Origin: Sindora glabra
Taxonomy: Eukaryota; Streptophyta; Magnoliopsida; Fabales; Fabaceae
Reading direction: 5' to 3'
Assembly: GCA_020226215.1 (NCBI GenBank)
Contig: CM035226.1
Location: forward strand, 87,816,895-87,880,894
DNA length: 64,000 nucleotides
The notes under the pieces were generated by a model. It did no database searches, was not told the origin of the DNA, and was given only the letters and a program-made list of their open reading frames with translations. The first letter of the stretch is position 1, and each line of letters starts with the position of its first letter. This document shows, piece after piece, positions 1-11,452 of the stretch. The translations under genes and the position numbers were made by a program.

Positions 1-45
1 TTAGGAATTAAAGCTTTTAAGATAGTTGTGTATATTTTTAATTAG

Positions 46-327
46 GTTCCAACCAAGGCTGTTGAAAAGACATCATTTGAATTATTCAAAGGTTAGAAAC
101 CAAGTTTAAGACATATACGTGTTTGGGGATATTTGTCTAAGGTCAGGGTTTACAATCCACAAGAAAATAAGCTAGATCCTAGGACCATAAATGGCTACTT
201 CATTAGGTATGCTAAAAAGTTCAAAGGATATAAATTCTATTGTCCATCTCATAGCATTAGAATTATGGAATCAAGAAATGTAAAATTTTTTTATAATGAC
301 TTAATTAGTGGGAGTGATCAAACTTAG
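46..327 (+). pseudogene. Copia integrase C-terminal remnant
   Basis: From base 46 the frame reads VPTKAVEKTSFELFKG, then a TAG at 94-96, then KPSLRHIRVWGYLSKVRVYN and on to a run containing DPRTINGYFI and GYKFYCPSHS. These match the conserved part of Ty1/copia polyproteins just after the integrase core, where a Tyr/Phe-rich 'sealed-off' segment precedes the linker to reverse transcriptase. The frame holds until base 327, with one internal stop. It is interrupted at the 5' side by the window edge. The piece is non-functional. Confidence 0.8.
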
Positions 328-699
328 TATTTAGACATTGAATGTAATCATTTTGCTTCTTAAGCTTCCATATCAAGTGATAGATTGGTTGTGATCCATG
401 CCCCTCAAGTACCAATTGGTATTGAATAGCCAATCATTGAGGATCCGCAACTAATTGGCCATGATTGTTGAACAATTATAACAAACTATTAAGCAACTAG
501 TTAAGGAACATGCTCCCCAAAAGGATGTTAACCCAACATTAAGAAGATCAACTAGGAAAAGAAGATTAGCAATTCCTAGTGACTATGCTGTATACCTACA
601 AGAGTTTGACTCCCCAAAAGGATGCTAACCCAATATTAAAAAAATGAACTAGGGAAAAGAGATTAACAATTCCTAGTGATTATGTTATGTACCTATAAG

Positions 700-1450
700 A
701 GTTTGACTACAATATAGGAGCTAAAAATGATCTTGAAACATTTTTACAAGCCATAAATTGTAGAGAATTTGAACTATGGTACACTACTATAAAGGAAAAA
801 ATGGATTCCATAGTGTCTAATGGAGTCTGGGATCTTGTTGAGTTATCTAGTGCTTTAAAGGCCATTGGGTGTCTATAAACAAAAAAGGACTCAATAGGCA
901 ACGTTAAAAGATATAAGATAAGACTCATGGCCAAAGGATTCGCTCAAAAGGAAGGAATCAATTGCATAAAAACATTTTCTCTTGTATCTCAAAAAGATTC
1001 CTTCCCTGTGATAATAGCATTGGTTGCCCAATTTGACCTGGAACTGCATCAAATGAATATGAAGATAACATTCCTTAATGGAGATCTAGAGGAAAAGGTA
1101 TATATGAAACAACTTCAAGGATTCTCCTCTAATACTGGTAAGCATTTGGTATGCAAGCTTAAGAAATCTATAAATAGATTGAAACAGTCCTCTTGCCAAT
1201 GATATCTTAAGTTTCATGATGTTATTTCCTCCTTTGGATTTGTGGAAAATATCATGGATTAGTGCATATACTAGAAGGGCAATAGGAGTAAAATATGTTT
1301 TCTTGTACTATATGTGGATGATATACTACTTACAGCCAATGTTAAGGGGTTATTATATGAAGTGAAATAGTTTCTCTGTAAGAATTTTGATATGAAAGAT
1401 ATAGATGAGGTATCTTACAAATTAGGTCTATCATAAGAAACTTATATCAA
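700..1450 (+). pseudogene. Copia reverse transcriptase remnant
   Basis: The stretch before 927 reads as the start of a copia RT domain in shifting frames (ETFLQAINCREFELWYTTI, then MDSIVSNGVWDLVELSS). At 927 comes MAKGFAQKEGINCIKTFSLV, then FLNGDLEEKVYMKQLQGF, which matches the conserved 'FLNGDL.EE.YM.QP.GF' block. After stops at about 1200 and 1260 the catalytic box reads LYVDDILL, with YVDD at 1311-1322. The two catalytic aspartates are still encoded, but stops and frame changes on both sides mean no product. In life this enzyme would copy the element RNA into DNA in cytoplasmic particles. Confidence 0.85.
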
Positions 1451-1505
1451 TAAAGTCTTAGAGAAATTTTAGATAAAGGACTGCTCACCAAGTGTAGTAC
1501 CCATT

Positions 1506-2129
1506 ATGAAAAGTGACAGGTTCAATTTGAATCAGTGTCTGAAGAATAATCTAGAAAGGGAACAAATACGAAACATTCCGTATGCTTCAACTATTGGAAG
1601 CCTTATGTATGCTCAAGTTTGTACAAGATCTGACATTGCATTCGCAATTAGAATATTAGGGAGATATCAAAGTAATTCAAAAATCAATCATTTGAGAACT
1701 GCAAAGAAAGTGATGAGATATCTTAAAGGTACCAAACACTACATACTAATGTACAGACAAACTGAGAATCTTGAGATGGTTAGCTACTCAGACTCAAATT
1801 TGGCTAGATGTGTTAATTAATGAAAATCAACATCGGGATACATTTTTATATTTGCTAGCGGAGTCATGTCTTGGAGAAGTGCAAAGCAAACCTTGATTAC
1901 TACTTCTATTATAGAAGTTGAGTTCATATCTTGTTTTGAGGTAACTTTACATTATGTATGGCTGAAGAGCTTTATTTTTAAGCTTAAAGTTGTAAATTCA
2001 ATTTTTAGGCCACTAAGGATTTATTATGACAACTCAACTGTAAATTTTATGGCTAAGAATGATAAAAGTGAAAGTCAAAGTAAACACATCAACATCAAGT
2101 ACTTGGTTATTCGAGAACATGTCAAGTAA
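1506..2129 (+). pseudogene. Copia RNase H remnant
   Basis: Two in-phase pieces separated by a TAA at about 1818 carry the copia RNase H pattern: PYASTIGSLMYAQVCTRSDI, AFAIRILGRYQSN, then a GT.HY..MY segment, then SYSDSNLA, KSTSGYIF, VMSWRSAKQTLI and IYYDNSTVNFMAKN. An intact copia element normally shows SWRSRKQ, a threonine-rich STTEAEY and an AI.. segment in these places. Here STTEAEY has become STSIIEVEF-like, with the key acidic residue displaced. The domain ends close to the 3' LTR, as expected for copia. Confidence 0.85.
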
Positions 2130-2529
2130 AATAAAATCATCATTGAATAGATAAGCATTAAGTTGATGATAATAGACCCTTTAATAAAAGGCATGTCACC
2201 ATTAATGTTTAAGAATCATGTATTAAGGATGGGACTTGATACCATATCGAGTTTTTGATGTATATATGCATATTTGTAATAAAGCTCTTATTTAGTTTAA
2301 GTTATTTTTCTCATTTTAATGAATACATTTGTGTTTAGAGAAAAACAACATTAGGAGGATTCAAAATAAGTATAATACTTATTCATTAAGTTATGATAGG
2401 TTGAGAAAGCAAAATGTATTATGATACATGGGAGGTAATTCTCACATATAGAGGATCTATCATTATGATCCATACATTAAGTTTTCTCTTCTTTAGACTA
2501 AATTTTATTTTACAGACCAAGTAGGAGAA

Positions 2530-2883
2530 TGTAATTATTTTTGTGAACGCTGGCAACATTCAAATTGGTTTGTAACCTCCTTGATATGGTCCGTAAAACA
2601 GGGAGGATTTTCTATAAAATAACCAAAATCTTAGCTTTTTCATGGGAGAAGTTGGGATCATGTAGGTACATACATAGACATGGATCCCAAGTTCGATTAT
2701 GCAAAATTTTTATTTTCAAAACCAAACACACCATCAAAAAGAAGCATAAATTAGAACCTGAAAGCATCCAATTGCAGGATTACAACAATTTCTTCATGCA
2801 AAATTGCAAAGTAATGACTGGAAGTAAGCTTTTACTCTCTGACTCATTTTGGTTCAATAGTATATAATTATGTATTTTGTACA
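2530..2883 (+). repeat. Putative 3' LTR of the copia element
   Basis: The LTR is proposed to begin at TGTAATTATTTTTGTG directly after a purine-rich tract (2521-2529) and to end near TTGTACA at 2883. The following bases (ACGGATAAAAGAAAA) belong to the dispersed R repeat seen elsewhere in the window, so the host flank resumes there. The 5' LTR is not in the window, so neither the LTR length nor a target duplication can be confirmed. Confidence 0.4.
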
Positions 2884-2884
2884 T

Positions 2885-4270
2885 CCGTACGGATAAAAGA
2901 AAATACAGAAGGTATCTTCTCATAGTATTATCCTTCTTCTTTTGTTTACACTACTTTATTTCTAAAAAATCTAACATATCTCCATATTTTTTTATATGAA
3001 ATTTGTTCAATATGGAAATAAAAAATGATAATTTTTCCTCAATAATAATATTTTTAAAGAATAAACTTAAGATTCTAAGGTCCTCAAATGCCTCAAAATG
3101 ACACTAGTTAATTGAAAATTTTAATTTATAAAAGAGAATGACACGTTGATTTGTATGTGTAAATCTAAAATTTTCAGAAGGAGTGAGGGCTTTCTCATGG
3201 CATAACCAAAAAAATAATTTGATGGGGTCAAAATTATTAAGATTATAAAAAATGCACAATAAATAATTAGAAATTAAAAAGTCATTAATAAATTATAGTA
3301 GATTTTTTTTCTTATTAAAAGTATGAATTAAATTTATTAAATTTAAGCATATTACATAATCAAATAATTTAAAAATTACCTTCGTGATAAATTTATCAAA
3401 TTCATAAAATTAAATCCTTTTTACAAGTGTGAAAATTACTTTATTTATTGGATAAAATTTTGCTTATAAGTGTATAATTTTGTTTTTGCTTTTAGTGGGG
3501 CGACCCCACTGGAGGCCAAGTGGCTCCGCCTCACTCATGCATGTATTCTTTTTCCCTCATAAATTCGTTATTTCTTCAAAAATTATTGGAAAAATTGTAG
3601 TGATCCACAATCTTGTATGCACACCTGTTAGTTTATCAAATATTAATGTTGAAACCCTATATATATATATTCTAATTTTACTATTTGAAAATAGTCAATT
3701 TATTTTTTAAGTAAAAATTTGTTATTATCAGTAGAAAATAATTTGGAATTTTTGTTTAAATATTTGACGTGAAGCATCATATAAAGCAACACCCAAAGAC
3801 AGCATACAAGAAAAAGGAAATTCTTCTGTAATTATAGTAGTTAAGAAATCATAGGCTTTGAGCCATAATTTTGAAAATTGAACAGCACTGACGGTCGGAT
3901 TAGTAAACTAATCGACCAATTTGGTAAAGATTTTTAAACAAAAAATATATGTAAATTTATAGAAATTAGTCAAAATTGAAGCGAATTGATTAAAATTAAT
4001 GAATCAGACTGATTTTTTAATTTTTAGAAAAATAAAATTTTTATAATTTTATAATAATTAAAATGTGATATTTTTATAATTTTATAGCTATTAAATTTAT
4101 ATTTTTAATCATTTATACTATAAATTATATATATACTTTACATCATTAAATTTAAATAACCGGCCCTACCTAAAAATTTATAATTTGAGCGCCGATTAAA
4201 TTAACATTTTTGTGTAAAGACAGTAGGAATTACTCGTAATATTAGTAAATTTTAAAATTTTAACTTTAAT
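2885..4270 (+). repeat. Dispersed repeat family R, copy 1
   Basis: Family R runs from a head containing GGATAAAAGAAAA, through TTTGTTTACACTACTTTATT and a TATATGAAATTTGTTCAA block, then a hAT-like insertion. It continues through GTAGTGATCCACAATCTTG, an AATAGTCAATTTATTTTT block, GATGTGAAGCATCA-like and AAGCAACACCCAAAGACAGC to a GAGCGCCGATTAAATTAAC block. The same order recurs at 24490, 54290, 56200 and 59887. Relative to the 24490 copy, this copy carries an extra stretch of about 240 bases after TAGGCTTTGA (near 3860-4190), shared with the 54290 copy. The 76-residue open frame at 3480-3710 is not a gene. Confidence 0.75.
3199..3532 (+). mobile_element. hAT-like MITE inside R copy 1
   Basis: This corresponds to the insertion that begins CAGTGGC and ends CTCCGCCCCTG in the copies at 24736 and 56448. 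Here the first four bases appear lost (CTCATG runs directly into GGCATAACC) and the right end reads GGCTCCGCCTC before CTCATGCATG. It is about 0.33 kb, AT-rich and has no coding capacity. Confidence 0.5.
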
Positions 4271-4324
4271 TTTTTAAATTTGTACACAAAATTTGTACTA
4301 AAATATAAATTTCTATGAAAAATT

Positions 4325-5090
4325 ATTAAGAGTTCATATAAATTATTCTTGGGGCTCATTAGTAGATATCAACTCATAATACTAACAAAAAAAAAAGATA
4401 AGAGCAACTAATTATGAGGTTATTTTATATTTTGAACTTAATTTTAAATTTCTATTAAATATAATTATGAATTCAAAAATATGTATATAAAATAGAAATA
4501 TAATAATTTTTTAAAATTTTTGTTTGATAAAATTTTTTAGACAACTTTATTTTAAGTGCCTACGAGTTCAATAACATATATCAAAATAGATTTAAAATTT
4601 TAATAATTTTAATTAGATATTTATTCATATTTTTCATATGCATTTAATTAAACTATATCAGTATAGGTTTCAAGGGCAAATTTAGAAAAAGTTTAAAATC
4701 ATTCAAAATTTTCATAACTTACTTATAACAACTTAAAAGTTTGATTTTTTTTATAATACAATTTTCTTAAAGTTTCAATTTTATTTTTTTTTGGACTTAC
4801 ACACGAAATTTGTACTAAAATATAAATTTCTATGAAAATTATTAAGAGTTCATATAAAAATTTCAACTTTCATGTGAGAGTACAAAAGAAAATTTCTTAC
4901 TAAATTATAAATTTTTTACCCGTAATTGACATTGATAATTTGACTCAAAAATTATCATAATCAATGCTATGTATTTTACTAACTTTTCCAAGCAAAATAG
5001 TTCTAAATTTTTCATGTAACCCTAAGTACAATATGGACAAATAAACCAGCTAAAAAATAAGAAATTTTGATATTTTATGTATTCATTTAA
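4325..5090 (+). repeat. Dispersed repeat family B, copy 1
   Basis: A block of about 0.75 kb starts at CTTGGGGCTCATTAGTAGAT and ends near ATTTTGATATTTTATGTATT. It is nearly identical to 59160-59886 and partly repeated again at 58775-59150. Landmarks are GATAAGAGCAACTA, TTTCAAGGGCAAATTTAGAA, CACACGAAATTTGTACTAAA and TGGACAAATAAACCAG. It has no coding capacity. It abuts R copy 1 on its left. Confidence 0.75.
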
Positions 5091-5555
5091 AGATAATTTT
5101 TAAGATCACTTATATATATAAAAAGTAATGAAATTGATTAGTGATATATTACTCTATTATTTTTTTTATCCTTCCAAATAAGTATAGTTTCTATTTTCTT
5201 TATATCCTACTAACACAAATATTAAGCTAAAAATATTTTCAAAAATATGAATGTTCTCAAAAATATATTTCTAAAATTTGAACTAAATATAAAAATCTCA
5301 TATTTCCTTAAAGTATTTTTAAAAATGTGAAAAAAAATTTATGAACCAAACATCATCTTAAAAGAAAATAATAAATATAATATTAATTTTTTAAAATAAT
5401 ATAAAAATAAATCTCTAAAATAACTCTTAAAAAGAAATGTTGGGGTATATTGTTAACCTAATTATTAACGAATAAGATTCAAATCTTAGTATTCCTTTAA
5501 AATATTTTCCCAGTTAAAGTATTATTTTTGTACAAACAATTTATAAAAATTTCAA
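5091..5555. other. AT-rich non-coding stretch
   Basis: Very AT-rich sequence between families B and C with no open frame, no inverted repeat ends and no recognisable motif. Confidence 0.6.
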
Positions 5556-5559
5556 TCAA

Positions 5560-6050
5560 CTCAACTTTATAATCAAGTTAAGTTAAACGTCTTTACATAT
5601 AAATAGAGTTATAATTAATCAAATTTTCAATAAAGAGATATTGGGTTAATTAAAATTTTATACTCAATTATAATTATTTGGCCATATATGATTTGATAAT
5701 ACATTTAGTAAAAAATGTTAATATTTAATACATTAAATTATATGATCAGGTTGTACTTGTTTGCCACTCATATTATTTTTATTAAATTTTAAATTCCATG
5801 ATTAATTTCAACATATAATTATTATATATTAATATAAAATTATTTAATCATATAATAAAAGGTGTATAATTGTATATGAAATCATTTAAATATTATATAC
5901 AATTAATTAGTAAAAATTAATATTTAATTGAAGTAAAAATTTCAATCTCTATAATGTGATTAATTTGAATGACTTTTTTTTTCGACTGATTTAACAGTGG
6001 TAAATAAGTAAGGTTTAGTGCCCTAGTCTTCTACTTGGTATTGAAGTAAA
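5560..6050 (+). repeat. Dispersed repeat family C, copy 1
   Basis: A block of about 0.45-0.5 kb with landmarks AATCAAATTTTCAATAAA, TATGATTTGATAATACATTT, ATCATATAATAAAAGGTG and CGACTGATTTAACAGTGG. The reverse complement of 58020-58540 carries the same landmarks in the same order, so the two copies are inverted relative to each other. It is non-coding. Confidence 0.65.
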
Positions 6051-6205
6051 ATAAGATTCTGGAACCTGAAAAGTTTTGGAATGACACATGTTGACTGAAG
6101 GTTTTAATTTATAAGAGAGGATGACACATGTTGATTTGTGTGTGTAAATCTAAAATTTTCAGAGACACGAGGACTTTCCCATGCAGCGGGGTACCCAAAA
6201 AAACA
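6051..6205 (+). repeat. Fragment of repeat R (left part)
   Basis: GGAACCTGAAAAG, ATGACACATGTTGACTGAAG, GATTTGTGTGTGTAAATC and GAGGACTTTCCCATGCAGCG match the central R block just before the hAT-like insertion site of the R copies. The similarity stops where family D begins (AAATTCTTGTGCC). The 93-codon frame on the minus strand across 6109-6390 spans both repeats and is not a gene. Confidence 0.6.
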
Positions 6206-7146
6206 AATTCTTGTGCCAATGTTTTCGCTTTCTTTATAAAAAAATAATTGAGTAAAGGTGGAAGAGTAAATGAAAACAGGACTCCAAAATCTACTTTGTC
6301 AAGGTGTTTTTCCAACGGAGATGAATATGATGTATTAATGTTATAATAGAGTATTATTGATTTAATTATTAATTTATTATTGTGCAGCATATTAAATTTA
6401 ATTTTAAAAAATTAATCATAATTTATAATAAAATTTAATAATATATTAATACATCACTACATTAATAATGCATCATAATCTCTTCCCTCCCTAACCGTAA
6501 ATGTTTTATCTAATTGTAACTCTTTGTTAAATGAACATATCAGAAGACGAGACATCACTGCATTGCATTTTGCTTCACTACATTATTTTTTTTATTCTTT
6601 AAAATAAAAAGTGCCATTTACACAAAGAAAACTAAAAGACTCTTCGATCAAATATCTAAAACAGCTCCGATCTTTTTCCACTTTGGTCAAAGCAAATATG
6701 AATCAGATTACTTTGTCAATGAAAGAGGACTTATGAAATTGAACCCAACCCAAGTCCTCATCCAATTCATGCCCCTAAGAAGCATTTACTTTGCACAATA
6801 TTTTTATATTTTTACAAATATTTTATAAAAATATTATATTTTCATATTTGATTTAAAATTTTTAAAAATTTATTTAAAAATTTAATATTTTTGAAATATT
6901 TTAAAACTTAATTTTCCTTTCAAATATTTTTATAAAAAAGTTGAATATCTTAAATTCTCATAAAATGAGAATATTGATATTAAAAAAAAAGGATAATTTT
7001 ACTCCCATCTTCTTTTGGAAGGATTCTATAGTACAAATTAGACTTTGTTGCATGTTGTACAAATGATAATAAATCCTTGATTTTTGACATATGTCATCTA
7101 TTTCTACCAACAAAATGAAGTTATCAAAAGGAAAAAAAAATTCTTG
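6206..7146 (+). repeat. Duplicated block D, copy 1
   Basis: A block of about 0.94 kb is repeated in direct orientation at 32250-33165. Shared landmarks are AAATTCTTGTGCCAAT, GGACTCCAAAATCTACTTTG, CCAACGGAGATGAATATGA, CATATCAGAAGACGAGA, CTAAAACAGCTCCGATCT and TTCATGCCCCTAAGAAGCAT. Within it, 6340-6480 is a palindromic AT-rich MITE-like segment also seen near 25560, 53760 and 55650. It is non-coding. Confidence 0.75.
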
Positions 7147-9330
7147 AGAGCTTTATATTAATTTAGCGTTATTAGTGTTGCATTATTTTATGAGATTTTT
7201 TATAAAACATGTAATATATAAATTATAGAAGTAATTTTATCATATTAAATGTTAAATTTTTTATAAAATAATATAAATATATTCAAATTTTATATGCAAT
7301 AAATTTATAAAAAGTGAAAATTCCATTATTTAAAAATGTATAAAAAATCTTTTAATAATTTTTCATTTTTATATAGAACTACAACTTGAAACGAAGAAGT
7401 TAATGACATTAATTTTTTTTTTTTTGCAAAACTCGTAACAGTGCAAATCAATATGTACTCCTATAATTCTTTTAAAAAATATGATTGATATATAATTTTA
7501 TTAAAAGTTGTAATTTTTATATAAAAAAATTTAAAAGGATTTGTATACAAATTCAATGATAAAAGTTTAATTTAATTTTTATATTCTTGTTAAGAGTGGC
7601 AACTTGTGCTTATATGTCAAACTCATGTCATATCAAATGATAGTAATGCCTTGAATAAGTTCAACTTGTGCTATGTTAGATTAACCATTTTATTAAATAT
7701 GTTAATTAATCTAACCTATTTCATAATTCTAGTTAATAATATAAAGAATTTTAATTGAAGTCGGGATTATTGCTTTAATGATTTGAGATTTAAAATGTGA
7801 AAGTGATTTGAGGAAGGTAGGAGCTACAAGCTTTTAAAATGTTTGTGGAATGCTTAGTTGGTTTCTACTTATAGCAGAGTTATAGCTTTGTTAAAAACTC
7901 TACTGAAATGCAAATCGTATCATTGAAGATAAGAATTGGTTGATCCTATTTGTGAGATATTGGAGAAATCTTGAATTATTCAAGATGAAACCATTGAGTG
8001 AAATTTTATTAAATTTATTTAGATTATTTTAGGATACAAGTTAACTAATTATATTAAAATTTTATATTCTTAATAATTTTAGCATTTTATATATTAAATC
8101 ATTTATCATGTTTCAATTGAAAATAGTTCAAATTATTCATTTATTGGGTGGTCAAAAGTTTGTATTTATATAACTTTAATCAAAATTATGATTCATTACA
8201 ATTTATAATAAAAAAAATGGATAGGGCTATTTTGGAAAAAATAATAAGATTCTCAAGATTATAAAATATAAATCAAATATAGAAATATAACATATATGAA
8301 ATTTTGAGAAAATATTTTTAATAATATTTATATCAAATTAAACATAAAAATATCACATTTTAAGGAATGTGATTCCCAAAAATCAAATTCCCATGAATGT
8401 ACATTTTTTGAAAAATATAAAATTTCGTAAACTAAACACCCCTAAAGGAAATGAAACATGTGAGGTATAAGCTATTGAATTCTATACATTGAGTAAAATT
8501 TAATGTATGGAAGAACTCATATTTTTACAAAGGGGAAAATATAGTTTACCCCCGTGAACTTTCACTTTGAGATAAAAGTGGTACATAAATTTTAAAATCC
8601 TATATATAACCCCTAAAATTTTCAAAAAAATGAAAATATTAAGTTAAGATTAAAACAAATGGAGATTTGTAGACCCCACCCTATGCAAAACACTTGTTCA
8701 CAATTTTTGCTTAAACTTTGAAATTGTTTCTAGGACTCTAAAACATCAAACTCAAACCTATAGAAGCAATAGACACCTAATCTTGTAACATCTCAAGTGT
8801 TGAATCCAATACCAAGCTATAGATCTCTATGGTGCACCTACAATGATAAGGACAACATGGACAAACAAAAATTTTGGCAAATAGTATACAATATGCTAAC
8901 AATGTAATTTTCTTCTTCTATACCTTTATGTAGTTAACTTTGTGAATGTTGTAAAATTATTTGTAAAATCTAAAAGGATAATGAAAATTATTTGTAAAAC
9001 CTAAAATGTTTTTATCTATTAATTGGTGGTGAAAAATTATTCCAATACTTTGATAATATGTTTTTTGGCTTTATCATGATTTTGAGTAATACATTTGGCA
9101 TAGGTTTTTAGGAGTATAAGACTAATCATGTAAAAATTATTTTTTAATTGAAACTTTTAATAGTGATGAAAATACTAGGACTCACTTAATCTTTTTGATG
9201 GGACTAATAAAAGCAATGGCTTGGAAGCAATGCATTGCTTAAAGAAGACTGAAACTAAATTGGATGTTAGTTATAAAGAACTTCAAATTGAAAAAAAAAA
9301 GAGCAATAAAAGAAGGTTGAGATTAAGTTA
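7147..9330. other. AT-rich non-coding region with one old repeat trace
   Basis: No supportable gene. At 8530-8610 a segment reads AGTTTACCCCCGTGAACTTT followed by CCCCTAAAATTTTC, a wording common in old plant transposon ends, but no mate was found. The rest is AT-rich with short homopolymer runs. Confidence 0.5.
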
Positions 9331-9553
9331 GGGAAAAAGATATGATGGCAAATATGGAATAATTATTGAAAGAATCTTTAAAGAAGGAGGACAAATGCCT
9401 TAAGTTACTACTAGAGATATGGGCTATAATTGGATATATGCTCATTATGATTATGTTGAAGATGACCCAAATAAATTTTCATTTTTGTTATCCAATTATT
9501 TAAATTGGATAAACAAGAATTTTGAAAACATTGGTATGGTGGAGCACAGATGA
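9331..9553 (+). pseudogene. Coding-like remnant of unknown identity
   Basis: In one plus-strand frame this reads GKRYDGKYGIIIERIFKEGG, then QMP, a TAA, then VTTRDMGYNWIYAHYDYVED, DPNKFSFLLSNYLNWINK and NFENIGMVEHR before a TGA at 9551-9553. The composition (Trp, Tyr, Asp, Asn mix) is more protein-like than the surrounding AT-rich noise, and the frame is kept across one stop. I do not recognise the family. A transposon gene fragment is the likeliest source given the neighbourhood. Confidence 0.3.
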
Positions 9554-10920
9554 AATACAACATTTTTTTGTTATAATATACGTTATACAACATGATATAA
9601 TATTTCATAATGTAGATTTGGGCATCTTGTTATAGATAAACATATATTCTATTTTCTTCTTTAGATAAATTATTATTATTATTGATTAAATATTAACCAA
9701 AAATATTATATGAACTAATCCAATGGCTTCCACCACTATTTGTTAATTGTATGAACTAAATTTTCTACCTTCAATTTGGGAAAAAAAATTCTTATTCATT
9801 CTCTAGGATTTCATCGAAAAAGTAAGAAAAATCAATTTTATCAAATAAGGTTAAGGTTCATCTTAGAGTTAAATGGATTATTTTTTGGAGAATCAATTAA
9901 CTAATTTTTCTAATAAAACTAAAATTGATTCAATAGGTAAAAAAGTAAATTTAATATGATTATAAAGTCAACATATAATTAGATTAATTTGGGCAAGAAA
10001 ATTAAAATGAATAAAATATTGGGATTGTCAAAATAATTAATTTCAATGGATGAAATTATGAACATGTAAACAAAATTCAATAGTCCATGAAATCAATTTT
10101 TTGTTACACTTGACACAATCTCATAAAAATATTTAGTAGGGTGTCTATGCCTAAAAATATCTAAGTTGTGGGAGGCTTGATTGAAGATTTTGATTTAATA
10201 AAGCATATTTGATTTAATAAATAGACTAATTAAAATTTGGTTTTATTATGAGACATACTTAAAGCCCAATTCAAAATTGTGATCATCTCTCCTTATCTTT
10301 GTTTTTCTTTTTTGTGTTATTGCCAATTATGGTATTAAAATTTCTTCATTTCTTTAACATGTTATAAACTTTTTTTTTGGGTAAGTTGATTAAACATATT
10401 TATTTCCTTTAGCCATATGTTATCAAAAAAGAGGGGTCAAAAATTAAAAATATAATTAAATATTTAGCAAAAAGGTAGCTTAATTAGCATAGCCTCCAAA
10501 GTCTTTACTTTTTTTTAAACAAGTTAATTAAGCTAGTTTTTAATTACATGAACAAGAAATTATTATGAACATTTGATCAAGTCAATTAAAGAGAATTAAT
10601 TAATTTAATATGAAATTAAATAATTATATTAAAAATGATAGATAATAAATAATTGTTTACTATGACATGATTTTAATAACTTAAATGAGTGTGGCTTCTT
10701 TTAAATCCAAATAAAACTTGCAGCGAATTCAACTTTAATCCCTTAAAATTGAAACCCAACATGTTAAGTTATCAATAAGATAAATCAATTCTTTATTTAA
10801 TAAATAATTAATCTAATAATTTACTTTTATTTAAATATATGAGGTGTGAATATAAAAAAATTAATTTTATATTAAAATTTTAACTTTAATAATATCTCAC
10901 TTAATACAAAATTTCTAATG
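9554..10920. other. AT-rich non-coding region
   Basis: No gene, repeat end or structured element recognised. The 65-codon minus-strand frame at 9411-9608 lies antisense to the coding-like remnant and is judged spurious. Confidence 0.5.
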
Positions 10921-11165
10921 AGGGAGTCTTCTCAAAATGGCACTGACAGCAGCCAATGTTGGAAAACGAGAGAGTCTTCTCTCAATGGCGTATCAGTGCA
11001 GAAAAAGTAATGGCTTTCAACGCTGCATCGTACATAGCACATAGCATTGACAGCAGCCAACGTTGAAAAATGAGAGAGTCCTCTCTCAGCGGCGTACCAG
11101 TGCAGAAAAAGTAATGGTTTTTTACGCGACATCGTACAAAACACATGGGATTGGCGGCAGCAATC
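10921..11165 (+). repeat. 104-bp tandem repeat, about 2.4 units
   Basis: GAGAGAGTC occurs at 10968 and again at 11072, a period of 104 bases. Each unit carries a CTCTC(A)(A/G)(T/C)GGCGTA(T/C)CAGTGCAG segment, AAAAAGTAATGG, a CATCGTAC segment and CAGCAGCCAACGTTG. Related single or partial units lie at 31340-31470, 55790-56040 and 57520-57620. The overlapping minus-strand open frames (10932-11167) merely translate this tandem repeat, which explains their internal peptide repetition. Confidence 0.75.
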
Positions 11166-11384
11166 ATATGACGTTCTCTTTTCTTTCTAATGAGTAATAA
11201 GAAAATAAGGGAAATATTATGATACCCAAGTTTTAAATTTTAGATGATGTAATATAATTTTATTTATTAGATAAAATTATTTAAATTTTTTATAATTTTA
11301 TTTATTAAATAAAATTATATCATACTACTTAAAATTTAAAAACTTAGAAGCAACTTAGAATTTCCCAAAAAAATAATGGAAGTA

Positions 11385-11452
11385 TACCGGGGGGCATTGG
11401 TTGAGTGGTATGATTTTTTATTCTTGGAAATGCCCCCACTTCACTTGAAGGA
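11385..11452 (+). repeat. tRNA-like repeat head
   Basis: GGGGGCATTGGTTGAGTGGT resembles the 5' part of a plant tRNA-Gly, with an A-box-like TGGTTGAGTGG. It is followed by TTTTTTATTCTTGG and AATGCCCCCACTTCAC. The same block recurs at 54220, 57410 and, shortened, 57650. A convincing B box was not found, so this is a tRNA-derived-looking repeat, not a tRNA gene. Confidence 0.35.

Larger units (their letters stand above)
1..2883 (+). mobile_element. Decayed Ty1/copia LTR retrotransposon, 3' portion
   Basis: Broken reading frames on the plus strand give, in order, the end of a copia integrase, a reverse transcriptase with the YVDD active-site box, and an RNase H domain. This is the Ty1/copia pol order (integrase before reverse transcriptase). 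A polypurine-like GTAGGAGAA at 2521-2529 is directly followed by TG, where a 3' LTR would start. The 5' half (gag, protease, core integrase, 5' LTR) lies outside the window. Many stops and small indels show that it is long dead. The right limit is inferred from where the repeat-R flank resumes. Confidence 0.85.

Noticed and set aside
10932..11167. Overlapping minus-strand frames with internally repeated peptides
   Set aside because: The repetition is explained by the 104-bp tandem DNA repeat.
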